A DNA stretch of 64,000 nucleotides from Erythrocercus mccallii (Eukaryota > Chordata > Aves > Passeriformes > Dicruridae). The stretch spans positions 561,360 to 625,359 of the forward strand of contig VZRG01000307.1 in the NCBI GenBank assembly GCA_013397435.1, written 5' to 3'. The translations under genes were made by a program, and so were the position numbers. Under the pieces are notes generated by a model, which did not search any database, had not been told where the DNA came from, and saw only the letters and a program-made list of their open reading frames with translations. Positions 51,183 to 62,250 of this stretch are shown here, one piece after another. Positions within the stretch are counted from its first letter, which is position 1. The number at the start of each line of letters is the position of its first letter.

Positions 51183-51439
51183 CAGACCAATGATATGATT
51201 AAGGGGTAAAATCTTAAATGAATATAGCAAAAGTAAAATTAAATCAGCTTTTAAAGCAGATGCTGTTCTCATCAGTTATGTTTGCCAGTTTTGTAAACAA
51301 CCTCTTTTTTTATGTTTATAAAATAGGCTTGGTTCATTTTATAGTCTTATTAATTTTTATGTTTGACTTTTTAATCTATATTATGTCTGTAAATACTACA
51401 ATAATTAAAAAAGGTATTTACACTGGATTTTTTCCATTC

Positions 51440-51800
51440 AATAAATATTAGGGATTTTTAATGGATCTCTTAATTAGGCACTGACATTAAAATAAAGAGT
51501 CAAAGATACTAACATGTAATGCCTAAAGTAGGAACATGGTTAAATTAATTTTTTTATATTTGAACATTTTAAATACAAGGAGCTTTAAAAACTGCCATAA
51601 ATGGATTCTACAAAGCATCGAATAATATTTATATCATTCAAAAATAAGGCAACTCCGCATCCTTTTCCTATTTTGTCATTTACTGCACAATGATAGAAAA
51701 TATTTCTGCATGAAAGAGCTATAAATATGCAAATGTTTTAATTATAAAGCATTCTCGGTGAATGCAAAATATGGCTTGAGGTACATAATGAATATGCATG
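51440..51800. promoter_or_regulatory. Candidate conserved noncoding block, AT-rich
   Basis: A non-repetitive AT-rich block with TCTTAATTAGGCACTGACAT near 51467, CAAAGCATCGAATAATATTT near 51612, a perfect POU octamer ATGCAAAT at 51727-51734 directly followed by GTTTTAATTATAAAGC, and TACATAATGAATATGCATG near 51783. Dense TAAT, octamer and TATGCAT words without simple repeats are typical of vertebrate enhancers in gene deserts. There is no reading frame. It is the best-looking candidate of its kind here, by pattern only. Confidence 0.3.
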
Positions 51801-51899
51801 TGTATTTGTACACATATACACACCTATGTATTCACGTTAAAAATACACTGATTAATAATAAGGAGTAATATTCCACCTCTGAATCAGATGAATTCTGAC

Positions 51900-52330
51900 A
51901 ATTGACTTCCACACAGTTAGGATTTCATCATCAAATCATACGTTTCCATGCTTCTTTTTGTTCCAGAATTTATTTGTTCGCCCTGCCAGAGGTGTGCTGG
52001 TCACACCCTAGAGGGTGTCATGATGTCTGTGATGGTCATTTTAGATGTTGGCCTTCTGTTGACTCCAGGGGAAGGACTGATGGATGTCCAGTCCCCTTTG
52101 AAGCAGCATGTGCTCATGGTTTGCAGCTTCACAGTCATTCAAGGTCACAGCCTTTGCTCGCGGGTGCAACTGTTCCCAACCACCGAGGAACTAAGCCTGG
52201 AGAACGTGAGAGGTGACAAATTCTGGGACAAAGAGGGCACTTCTGGCCTGGCCTCATCTCCCGTGTGGCTAATGAGGCCACTCAGTGTTACATTAGGAGA
52301 GAGTTAGCCACCAGCTCATAGAGATTGAGG
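51900..52330. other. GC-richer patch with overlapping frames, unidentified
   Basis: From about 51970 to 52320 base composition is richer in G and C than the flanks. Two plus-strand frames (104 and 119 codons, at 51902-52216 and 51948-52307) overlap in different phases, which is what raised GC alone produces. Neither shows a domain. It could be an old LTR or a retrocopy; I cannot say. Confidence 0.3.
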
Positions 52331-55300
52331 AGACATTTCCTGGAAATTGCTAATCACAGTTAAATACAGGCACAGACTATAGATTAACATTTATACTGAT
52401 GTCTTCAGTGACACCGTATTTATTTCTGCTCCCTGAAATTTGTCTTAAGATAATTTTAACTTCATCTTTATTTTTCATAATTAAATATCTGATGTTATGT
52501 ACTCATGCCTTTTTGCCTTCTTATGCTTATCTGCCTATTTGAATGACATTTTTGTGGTTGCACATTCTTCATTCCCACATATTTTGAGAAAAAAAAAGAC
52601 TCAGTTAAGCAGACAAATGTAATGAATTATTACAGAGCAACATAACTTTGAAACCTATGTATGGGTTTTTTAATCTGCTCAGGCAAAGCGTGAGCAGAAG
52701 GACAAGAAAAACATGAACACTGAATACTACTGAGGAGGTGTTTTTCCTCCAAAAATTAAAACTAAGATTACTTATTTAAAGCTGCATGGGGAAAAACAAA
52801 AAGTATTACAATTTGTATGTTGAATTCTCTGGTGGAATGATTTTTACTGGCTCAAGTTTTGAACATGTAGGCAAAAGTTTTCTCAGAAACATGTAAGCAG
52901 ACATATTTCCTTCCTAAAGCCATACTTGTAGAAAAATTAGATCACCATCTACAGTCCACAGCACCACATTAGTAATGATATAAAAGTGTGTGCAGGGACA
53001 TATGGGTAGCTATCCATGCTATAAGGAATTTAGAAGTAAAATGTTAAACCCTTCAGCCTGAAAAGAATAGGCTTTGATGGCAGGCAAAGCTTTTTCTACA
53101 TTGAATCATATTGACCTGTTAGTAAGTTAGCAGTTTCTAATTCAATAAAATCTTGAAAATCTTTTTTGAGGTTCAACAAAGAAAAAAGAAAGGGAAAAAG
53201 ACAAAATAGTCTCTTGATTGCTTGAAGAATGAGTTTAAATCTTATATTAATAAAATTATGCTATTTTATATTAATGGGAGAACAGCTATAAATGATTTTT
53301 ATGAGCAATAAGCAAAGCTAAATAATAAGTAATTTAAAAAATAAAAATGCTCAGTGTTCAATTTGATTTTCAAAGCCTACAATGTGCTTATGGTTCAGTT
53401 TATGTTATTCTTAATTTGAGAATGTAAATATAAATTTAGCAAGATCTGTATCTTTTCTGACAAGAAATTGCAGGGACATATTATAGCCTCTGAGATCCCT
53501 CTTGTCTCTAAAAGTTCTTTTTGCTGCTTAGACTGAGACTCAATCCAATCATCTATATCTCTTTCTTATCTTCAGTTTAAAGAATAATATGAAGCAAAAG
53601 CCAAACTTAAAAATTTATTCTAGGAACTCAATCAATATCAGAATAGCAACTATCTTTAATTGGCTAAAATAATCTAGCATACTAGAATAAGATTCTTTTT
53701 TCTCTTTAATTAAAATCCTGAAGGCTTTTAAAGAACTTTCAGTTATCTTGAATGATGTGGACCTGATGCTGTGATCCCTGTCTTCTCCTGGCTGGTGACT
53801 GAAACAGGTCTGTTTGCAGATTTTTCATTCCTTAAGGTGATTTCTGGATCAGCTGCACTGCAGTTCTAAGCATTTTAATGACTACTTTGAACTTACATCT
53901 ACATTAATCTCTCAAGGACCAAAGATTTACAACAAGTCTAGCTATACATCTTCCCCAGAATATTCAAAATGCTGAAATGCTCAGGTATGTATATATACTT
54001 GTCTGGTATGGCTACAGCCAATTCCCACTTGCAATTCCTTTGTACTAAGAAATCTTCACTGGAAAGAAAGTCACATTTCTTTGAATCATCAGAATATAGA
54101 GGTACAAAGGTGAGAATCTTACCCAATATTCCTATAAGCCAAATATTCAGTGAAATGCATTTAACATCCAGTTCTCATTCTGTGGTAATTTACCAAGAAC
54201 TAGAACCAAATGTTGCCTGAATTCACATATTGTGAAGTCAGTGTGGGGTTATTCCTTTTATCCTTATCCATAATACTGTCCTTATCCATAATATTGTCAG
54301 AATGCAAGCAACATAGAAACGTGTCTATTTTCCTGTAGTCCATGGCATGTATAGTAAGAGATGTCAAGAGAAAAGCAGTGAATAAAAATCCCACTTGTCT
54401 GTAAGTTGCAATATGAGAAGAAATCATTGTGCTCTTACAGGTTTCTGAGTGAAGGCCTGCAGCTCCAAGATACTGTTCAGAAGCTCTGCTAGGGCTGGGG
54501 CTTTCCCAGAGCTCTGCTGGTATGAACAGTCAGCAGTGCAGCTCATATCCAAAATGCCCTGAGTGCTTCTGGCCCCAACTTCATGTTCATGAAATTTGGA
54601 TGAACTAAAACCTGAAATTAAAAAAAGAGAAAGTGGGCTGTCTGCAATACTTTGTGCCCATTTCCTAAGGGCACTGTGATCACTTTCCTTGTTTAGGTTG
54701 GGATGACAGAATGACGTTTAGATGCAAACATAAAAGGCAAAGCTTTCTAGTCTCAATCTGTTGGATATTTTTTTCTGCTTATACTTTGTAATTGGCTCCT
54801 CAGTAACAGTAAAGTTTTCCTTGGGGAAAACTGAGGAGAATCCTGTCAACAGTAGCTAGTTCCCATGGTCTTAACACATCCATCTTGGACATCCATACCA
54901 GTTACCTTGTTTAACAAATTCAGCCTGGTTTTGGGTTGTGATCAAACCACCAAAGTAAAAAAGAGACTAACTGGCATACGTGGATATTTAATCACAAGGT
55001 TCTATTACAGAGTGTGCCTGTACAAATTGCCAGGTCATTATGACTGAGGAAACAGTACTTGTAGGATAAGAGGGGAAATAAAAGGCAAAGTGCAGGCAAG
55101 GCTGGAACCTTTAATGGGCTGCTGTCAAAGGAAAGGATTCTGACATATAACCACACTTTTGACATTCTGTAAAAATATCCATGACAGAAAATTTGCATCA
55201 AGGGATAACTCTTTCAAAATGTAGTCATGTTGTGGACTTCATTCTCAAATGAGCAAAAAACGGCTTCCTGAAAACTGATTTTTGCTATTTCTATGCTATT

Positions 55301-55542
55301 TCTCATAATGCAAATTTTCATTATTCCTGGAAGTCCTAGCATTAGAATAGACCATTAAAACCAGTATTTTAGTTACTAGGTTTGATTGCACTTACAGTAA
55401 AAAGCTGCACTGGGAAATTGACTGGAATAGCTTGCAAAGAGAGACTTTTTTTCTGGTTATCTCAAGTGGATTAAGGTAAATTTGAAAGAAGAACAAAGGA
55501 AATATTCTGCAGAATAAGAGTTCCCGCATAGGGATCTACTTC
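52331..55542. other. Unique AT-rich DNA, no gene seen
   Basis: Nothing coding was recognised. The stretch 53230-53420 has enhancer-like texture (CAGCTATAAATGATTTTTAT near 53284). A tandem duplication is listed at 54261-54296. Confidence 0.5.
54261..54296. repeat. Two tandem copies of an 18-bp unit
   Basis: TCCTTATCCATAATACTG at 54261-54278 is followed directly by TCCTTATCCATAATATTG at 54279-54296, differing at one base. It is a recent-looking local duplication. Confidence 0.95.
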
Positions 55543-55594
55543 AGAGTAGTCATACTTGTATGCACATACTTGTATGTGCAGTAGTCATACTGCA
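55543..55594. repeat. Compound direct and inverted repeat
   Basis: CATACTTGTATG occurs at 55551-55562 and again at 55565-55576. The second copy lies in a palindrome, TGCACATAC-TT-GTATGTGCA (55561-55580), with 9-bp perfect arms and a 2-base centre. GTAGTCATACT flanks it on both sides (about 55546 and 55581). The arrangement suggests template switching during replication. Confidence 0.9.
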
Positions 55595-55989
55595 CTTTAA
55601 AAGCGGCACTCTGATTTATTTTGGAATAACTTCTATAAGTAGATAAGTTTAAGTTTCTTTTGTAGCTCTTGTAACATGAAGGATCCTTAAAGAGGGTGTG
55701 AATGTGATTAAATTTAGCACCCACATCGCATTATAATTTATACCTTCTTTTAGGCTGCAGTACACTGCCAGAAAGTGGAAAGAGGCATTTCTATCAGTTA
55801 TAGGCTATTTCATTTGTCAGTTATTCTGACTGCAGCAGTGGTGCTCTAAAAGCACAGCAGTGCAGTTTTAGAATAGGCCCTTACAGGCTACATGGTTTGG
55901 TGTTTCATTGATTTTGGCTTGTGTTTATTTCTTTCTCCCCAAAATTGTTGTCTTTTTTTTGCTGTTAGAAAGAGGACTTCTAGCACATG

Positions 55990-56160
55990 GAAAAATCTTT
56001 TGCACCTGCAAGTGCTTCAGATCTCTGACTGGGGATCCCCATTCTAAAATGGTCCACACTGTTATTACTGGCTGTGTTGCCATAGCAATGTGAACTCCGT
56101 TTGATATGAACATTCTTCCCTACAATTACTACAGCTGATGAGCACAGTAATTATTATAGC
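55990..56160. promoter_or_regulatory. Candidate element with RFX X-box-like site
   Basis: GTTGCCATAGCAAT at 56076-56089 differs only slightly from the palindromic X-box consensus GTTGCCATGGCAAC bound by RFX transcription factors, which act in ciliated-cell and neuronal genes. It is followed by TAATTATTATAGC near 56149 and lies in non-repetitive sequence. There is no promoter nearby, so it would act at a distance if real. Binding was not shown; the motif match is what I see. Confidence 0.3.
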
Positions 56161-57460
56161 TTCCTAAGGTGCACTTAAAATAGCAGAGGCAAGGGAATGC
56201 ATTCTTGGAATATATGGTACATTCTTTGCAGGCTGTCCTGAAAACTCTCTCTCAGTGGGAAAGTGCAGCTTGTCTTTTGTGGTTATGGATGAGCTATTTT
56301 TGATTTTTAAGGGTAAAGGTTACATTGGGAAAATATACAGCAGTAAACATAAAAATATTCATTTACTGTAACACAGCAAGATTTATATTATTGTTGCTTA
56401 AATCATCTTATTGTTGCTTGTTCTACATACCCCCAGACATGACAGAAAAGGCCCAAGAGCAACATAAACTGATGTCATACTGTGCCATGACATAAGTAGG
56501 GCTTTTTCAATGTCAGAAAAATCAGTCCTTGGGGTACATCACTTCAAACATCTTGAAGTTTCACAGGTGAGAAGCTGCTAAAATAGTCATAATTCAGTCA
56601 AGAGCAGAATGGCAAAAACCAAACAAAAAATTAATTGAAGGAAAACCTGAAATATTTTGTAGCCAATATTTATAACAGTGGATAGTATTTTCAGGATCTC
56701 AAAGTTTCACAAAATCACTGGGACTTAGCTTCTGCCAATACTAATTTTCTTCTTAATATAAATATATTTAACATAAATTCTCAAACTGTAATAATGCATG
56801 ATTCATTGAAAAGGAGTTTTAAGATACAACATTTTCTATCTAAATTTTTTCCTTATTTTAAGTGATGGAAAGCTCTAATAAAAATGCTACTTTGCCAGGG
56901 AGCTGCTTATCCTATCTTACCCTATGAAATGCATTAACACTCATTTATTGCATATGATTATAACACTACAATTTTTCTCTCTGTTGAATGAACTGCCATC
57001 AACAGGTTTAGCAGGAAGACCAATTGTAAATGAAAAGTAGCATATTGAAGAAGGAAGGCAACAGCTGGACAAATAAAGATTTTGCATTCAGAAATGATGA
57101 GTGTTTATTAATTCAAGACATAAGCTGATTTCACTGGTAGGATAGTAATCAACTTGCAACTGAAGAAAATAGATGAGTAAAAGTTGCACATTGAGAATCA
57201 TTTCGGACAAGTAAAGGGAGAAATTTGGGAATGCTAATGATTTTCTACCCATAATTATATCTGACTTAATTCAGAGGCCTTCTCATTCAAATAGGTTTGA
57301 TTTTTGAAGCTAATGTTCAATATTTTGTGATTTTGGGGAGTGATAATGATTTCTTAATGATTATTGCTTGAGTATCTTTATTAATAGGTCTTCAATCTGC
57401 TGTTTTTCCTTTCTAGAATAGGTAGTGGGTGTAGAATTCATGTAAGTGTTTAAGTAAAGA

Positions 57461-57535
57461 GGTATTGAGATACAAGGGGTATTGAGATATCAACTACCAA
57501 CAGCCCATGAAAGTGCATTGAGATATGAGTTATCT
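57461..57535. repeat. Short degenerate repeat of a GGTATTGAGATA word
   Basis: GGTATTGAGATA occurs at about 57461-57472 and, starting GGTATTGAGATAT, at 57478-57490; GCATTGAGATATGAG follows near 57515-57529. It is a small degenerate local repeat. Confidence 0.8.
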
Positions 57536-59019
57536 AAGTGTAAAATTCTGTATGAGAAAATATAGAGGTGGTCCCTAATTCAAAGGCAAAGTTAAAATCT
57601 ACACTATGCCTGATATCTTCCTGAATAATCTTATCTGCTCTGTCCCTGTTTGTATTTAGTATAGGAGAAATTACCTCAAAGTAGGTGTAAGAGTGTAAAA
57701 GGAAACCATTTTAAGACAGAAATAGGCAGAAAGTATTTCTTCACAGTGGCAATATTTTGTGCTTTACCCCTATCCTAGAAACATGTTCTCTGTGCAAAGG
57801 GATAACAATATAAAGGTCAATCAAGTGCTGCTTCCAGTTATGACTGCTTATACATGCCTTTCAACATGTCTCGTTTTCTATTGGGATTCATTCAATGTGT
57901 AAAAAATGGTAGTAAGTGTAGTAATAAGTTAAAAAGAATAGTGCAGTGACAGAGTACATCAAAGAACACCTACACACCTTTACAACCATTTATAATTATC
58001 ATGAAAAGAGAAAAAAATATATAAAAGTTATATATAGGTGAAGGTGTTCATCAAAATCAACACAAAAGAGAATCCTGTTCTGCAGCTTGAGGGCTGCTTG
58101 TAAGCCAGGCTGTGAAGGCTTCTGTAGACCAAAATGATCACATTTGTCATCCCACTCTGGGGAAATATGGTGAAACAGTGGGCAGTAGTTGTCCCCTCAA
58201 GGAACCAAACAGCAGGAATCTTAGATTTCAGGAAGTTTTAAAGAATTGCTTCTATCAAAGTAGTTATCATTCCCTCACTTGTGTTATATTTTCAGGAAAT
58301 ATATTCACAGAATATATTAGATTTATAGCTTTACATTATCTTTTGTAGATTTTAATAGGCATAATCAGTACTTAAATATTGCTGTAACATGCAAACAATT
58401 CTCTCACCATAATGTTCTTAGGATTCTGATACCTTTTAAAAGATCCTGAGTGTAGACGATCTTGTAATATGTGACAGGAGGGACATAACTCTCATAATTG
58501 CATTGACCTGCTTTAGCTCTGCTCTTTTTCAGTGATCTCTAAGCAGCCATATATATGTATTATTAGAGAGACTTTCCGTAGTATACCACTGATTGTTCAT
58601 CTGACTTATTAAAAGGATTTCAATAATTTACACAGCTAAGTCATTATTTTCCATTTGTACATTTTTGGCTTAATATCTTCCTTCTTGATCTCTGAGAGCC
58701 TAGATCATTGTGGATTCACTGCTTTCAGGATCTTCTTCTCATACAGAATGTAGAATTCTAGTTAAAGATTATTAATGTGATTTTTTTCCTTCTGTTTCTT
58801 AATTTCCTGGTCATTGGCAAAGTACCTAAAATGCCAATATGCTTTGAGCTCAGTTCTATGTGTTAATGTTCTTCTTGGTATGTAGGCAATAACACATACC
58901 TGGATGCAGAACCAACATATATCTCATATATCTGATTTTTGACTTCCAGAAAATATCAGATTGTTGGCTTTTTTATTCAGTGTCTGAGCTGTGTGAAAAA
59001 GGCTCAGAATTTGTTTGCC

Positions 59020-59037
59020 TGTTTGTTTGTTTGTTTG
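59020..59037. repeat. (GTTT)n microsatellite
   Basis: Four to five GTTT units in tandem. Confidence 0.9.
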
Positions 59038-59761
59038 AAAAATCCACAATTTTCTTATGTTAAAATCCTTCCAGAGTCAGTACTGTAACAATTTGTGAAA
59101 ATTTTTATGTATGCAGGGGATATTTGAACATAAAAAGAGAGCTGTGGCAGTCAGCAGAGTTTTCTATCTGACTGCTTAACAGGCATCCATTGTTATGTGT
59201 ATTGCATGAACTAACCTGACATTATTTTTGATGGCACTTTCTTATGAGGTTCCCTTGATGAAGTTGCCTAGGTGAAATCTTCAGAAAAAGCAGAGTAGTG
59301 GTCTAACACTGCCCAGCATCCTGTCACCTACAGTGGCTAAAGTAAAGCCCTTGTAGGATTCCATAGCTCTACTGCCTATGTTCCAGTACAAGATTGTCCT
59401 CACTGTAAGTTAACCTGTCCAACTCATTTACCTTTCACTCAGTCTCTCTGACCTCTCTTTCAGATCTACTATTTAGAAACTTCCAGTACTTTGCTCGTTT
59501 GCCCGTATGAACCTTTATCACACAATGGAGCCAAAGCTGATATTCACCACTACCTCTCAGACTCATTTTTCATCAGCCTACCTGGCACTCGTTTCAGAAA
59601 TCTAATAAATATCTATATTAACACCCACTTAGCTATAGAATGTCTTCATCGTATTTCTTTACTCTCACCCCTGATATTTTTTAAAAACTCCTAAGTAAAA
59701 GTAATTTTTAATATAAATTTCTTTTCTCTGTTAGTTTGAGCATAAAGTTGAAAACCACAGT

Positions 59762-60203
59762 TTGGTTTTGACTCTAGCACAGACAAATCCCTCCTGGAAG
59801 GTGGTTGGACTGAAAAGAAATGAAGGGTTGGGCCATACTGGGGTTAAGAAATACCCAGATTTTACAGAACTGGTGAATGGCACTGCAGAAAAGACTCTTT
59901 CAGACAGCATTGACCAGCAGATGCCAGAAGTCCTGTGTTTCAGACAGGGCAAAACTGACTGTGGTTTATAAAGATGCCATTTCATGTAGGAGAGATTGTA
60001 AACCCCAGAATCTCATCCACACTGACCAAAGGGGTTGTGAGAGGGTTGCCCTGAACCCTGGGTCCACCTACTGCAGGTACAGGTGTTCCTTGCTGCTGAT
60101 CTTACAGTGCTCCAGCAGCATCCCCTTTATCCAGCAGTTATTGGAAGTGTATTTTTTCCTAACTTTTGCCATGCATGTGGCTGTATTCAAACTCTTTAAA
60201 TAA
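59762..60203 (+). other. Transcript-like stretch with two frames, unidentified
   Basis: Two plus-strand frames overlap: 59762-59971 (69 codons, beginning MVLTLAQTNPSWKVVGLKRN) and 59877-60203 (108 codons). The first has even, protein-like composition; the second is Cys-rich and probably a shadow. Base composition is more balanced than in the surrounding AT-rich DNA and an AATAAA lies at about 60200. No domain is recognised. A decayed retrocopy or noncoding transcript is possible, as is chance. Confidence 0.15.
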
Positions 60204-61484
60204 ATTCCTAAATACAATTTTTACTTCTTCTTTGCCCAATTCTCTCAAATAAGTGGCAGGTATATTGATGAGTGAAGGGGTAAGTTATTATATGCAGCAT
60301 TTATTGATGCATTCATTAAGTGAATGTGGATTCCTTTTTCTCTTGTGTTTTGATGTATGAATAGTTATTCAGACCAATTATTCTATCACAAACCGAACTG
60401 TGCAGTGTGTTATGCCATAGCATATGACTACTCTATAGGGTTAGAAGAGGCAGATCTATGGTAATGTAAAGTTAAAAATTTGTTACTGCTTCCAGGACAA
60501 GTACATAATTTATAGTTTCCTGGGGTGATTTTTAGCACATGCATCATTTATTTGCTTGATTATCTGTTAGAAAAATATGTGTAGATTACTAACTTTAGGC
60601 AGCTGATGTCCTTTTTGTTTTTGTTTGTTTGTTTGTTTGTTTTGATTCATCAGCTGTTTTGTACTGTTATTGCTTGTAGGAGTGAAAATTTTCAGCTATG
60701 ACCCCAAGAAAAGTGCTGTTAGTTTTGAAATTAAAGGAAGAAAGCCTTCATTAAGGGAGAATTACACACATTCACTGATCTATGATGTTATGGGAAGTTC
60801 ATCACTTTGAGAGGAATAAGAAGGAAAAATGGCGACTAACTTTGACTTCAGCCATTGTCTCTGGGTTATACAAAGTTAATGTTGAACTTCTGTTTTAACT
60901 CACTTACCCAATCCCCAGCTTCTCCTGCACACTGATACTTAAGATAGGTAGATAATTTTACTGCTTATTAAAAACTGAAAATGTTAAAAACCTTAAAAAT
61001 ATGATTATGTTCTAATTTTATGCATAATTTAATACAGCCATCTTCCCAACTGCCACCTTTGAAGTATATTTAAATTTGACAAGAATTTCTGTTAGAATAC
61101 ATCTTTGCCCACATGGAGTAGGTGATCCTACTAAAAACCACAAAATAATTTGACAAATGGTAAAACTGACTAAGGTTCTGTACTACAAACTGGTTTGGGC
61201 ACTGACTAATTTAGAATGTCCCATCTGATATTAGATCCTTTAATTTGTGGTAGGTGGCTGTTAATGGTTAAAGTATTGTAGAAAAGAATATGGTTATGAA
61301 CACAGAAACCATCTGAAACGTTATTGAAATCCGTAGGAAAAGTTATAATAAAGGAATTGTACTAAAACTTTCAAAGTCTAGGTTAAGAAAAGTGTTGCAG
61401 TCAAACATTTGTTGAAGACATTAGAATTGAGTGCAACTATAAATGGATAAGACCTGTGAGGAGTCAAATGCTTATCAGACAGAT
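60204..61484. other. Unique AT-rich DNA, no gene seen
   Basis: Only a (TTTG)n microsatellite at 60611-60644 was recognised. Confidence 0.6.
60611..60644. repeat. (TTTG)n microsatellite
   Basis: TTTTTG units pass into five TTTG units. Confidence 0.92.
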
Positions 61485-61626
61485 CCTGGAAGTAATGGAA
61501 AGTCATGCAGATGTGGCATTTAGGGACATGGTTTAGCAGTGGACTTGGCAGTGCTGGGTTAATGGTAAGACTAGACAGTCTTAAAGGTTTTTTCTAACCT
61601 AAAAGACCTTATGTTTCTATGATTCT
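61485..61626 (+). mobile_element. CR1 LINE fragment, 3' end
   Basis: A 5'-truncated CR1 copy. It keeps CCTGGAAGTAATGGAAAG, CAGATGTGGCATTTAGGGAC, ATGGTTTAGCAGTGGACTTG, GCAGTGCTGGGTTAATGG, GACTAGACAGTCTTAAAGG, TTTTTTCTAACCTAAAAGAC and the tail TTTCTATGATTCTT. It is of the same broad subfamily as the copy at 3.5 kb but closer to consensus in the middle. It is noncoding. Confidence 0.93.
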
Positions 61627-61783
61627 TGCTCTCTTGTAGCACATAAATAGCAAAGTTTTCATGCTTTCTGCTTTTAAAAAGGAGAAGCATTAGGATTGCA
61701 ACTCAGAAAAAAATTTGGTAACACAAAATATAAATATGGCAGGGAATTTTTCCAAGTGAGGAAGAACTTTCTGCTTCATTCGT

Positions 61784-61804
61784 GTCATTTGTCATTTGTC
61801 ATTT
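61784..61804. repeat. Three tandem copies of GTCATTT
   Basis: GTCATTT occurs three times in a row without error at 61784-61790, 61791-61797 and 61798-61804. Confidence 0.97.
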
Positions 61805-62200
61805 ATAACTATGGTGTTACCTGAGAAGATGTCCTTTTGTATTTTAAGAACCAACCTGTGTAAGACTTTTTTTAACTCTTGGGAACTTCAGTGTTGAGCA
61901 ATGTTAGTAGACTCTTGGCTTTTGTGCAGTCACTGTGTCCTGTAGACAAATAATAAAGATTCCTTTTTTTTATTGCTTTTGACAAGGAAGCTACAATTTC
62001 CTGGTTTCATCATGATTTCAGCTGAAGTACCTTTCCTAAGCTGGATATTAGTTTAATTGAAACGCATATGCTTTTTCAGAAGAGAATGAAACTTTACAAA
62101 TAAATAAAACAATTATAAAATGAGAAGAGCTTCTTGGTTTTTCTTTCCTTCTTTGGTTACAAAACAAGGAAATAAACCACAAATTATTCCTTTAAATTAA

Positions 62201-62250
62201 GAAAAAAACAAAAACAAAAACAAAAACAAAAACAAAAACAAAACAAAAAA
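62201..62250. repeat. (CAAAAA)n microsatellite
   Basis: About seven CAAAAA units, ending in CAAAACAAAAAACCC. A-rich tracts like this can arise from a retroposon poly-A tail, but no retroposon body is recognised upstream. Confidence 0.95.

Larger units (their letters stand above)
56161..59740. other. Unique AT-rich DNA, no gene seen
   Basis: Nothing coding was recognised. The stretch 56860-57060 has non-repetitive AT-rich texture like the candidate enhancers above. ATTGAGATA recurs three times at 57464-57535. An acceptor-like CCTCTCTTTCAG ends at 59462 but no matching donor or coding frame supports an exon. Confidence 0.5.
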
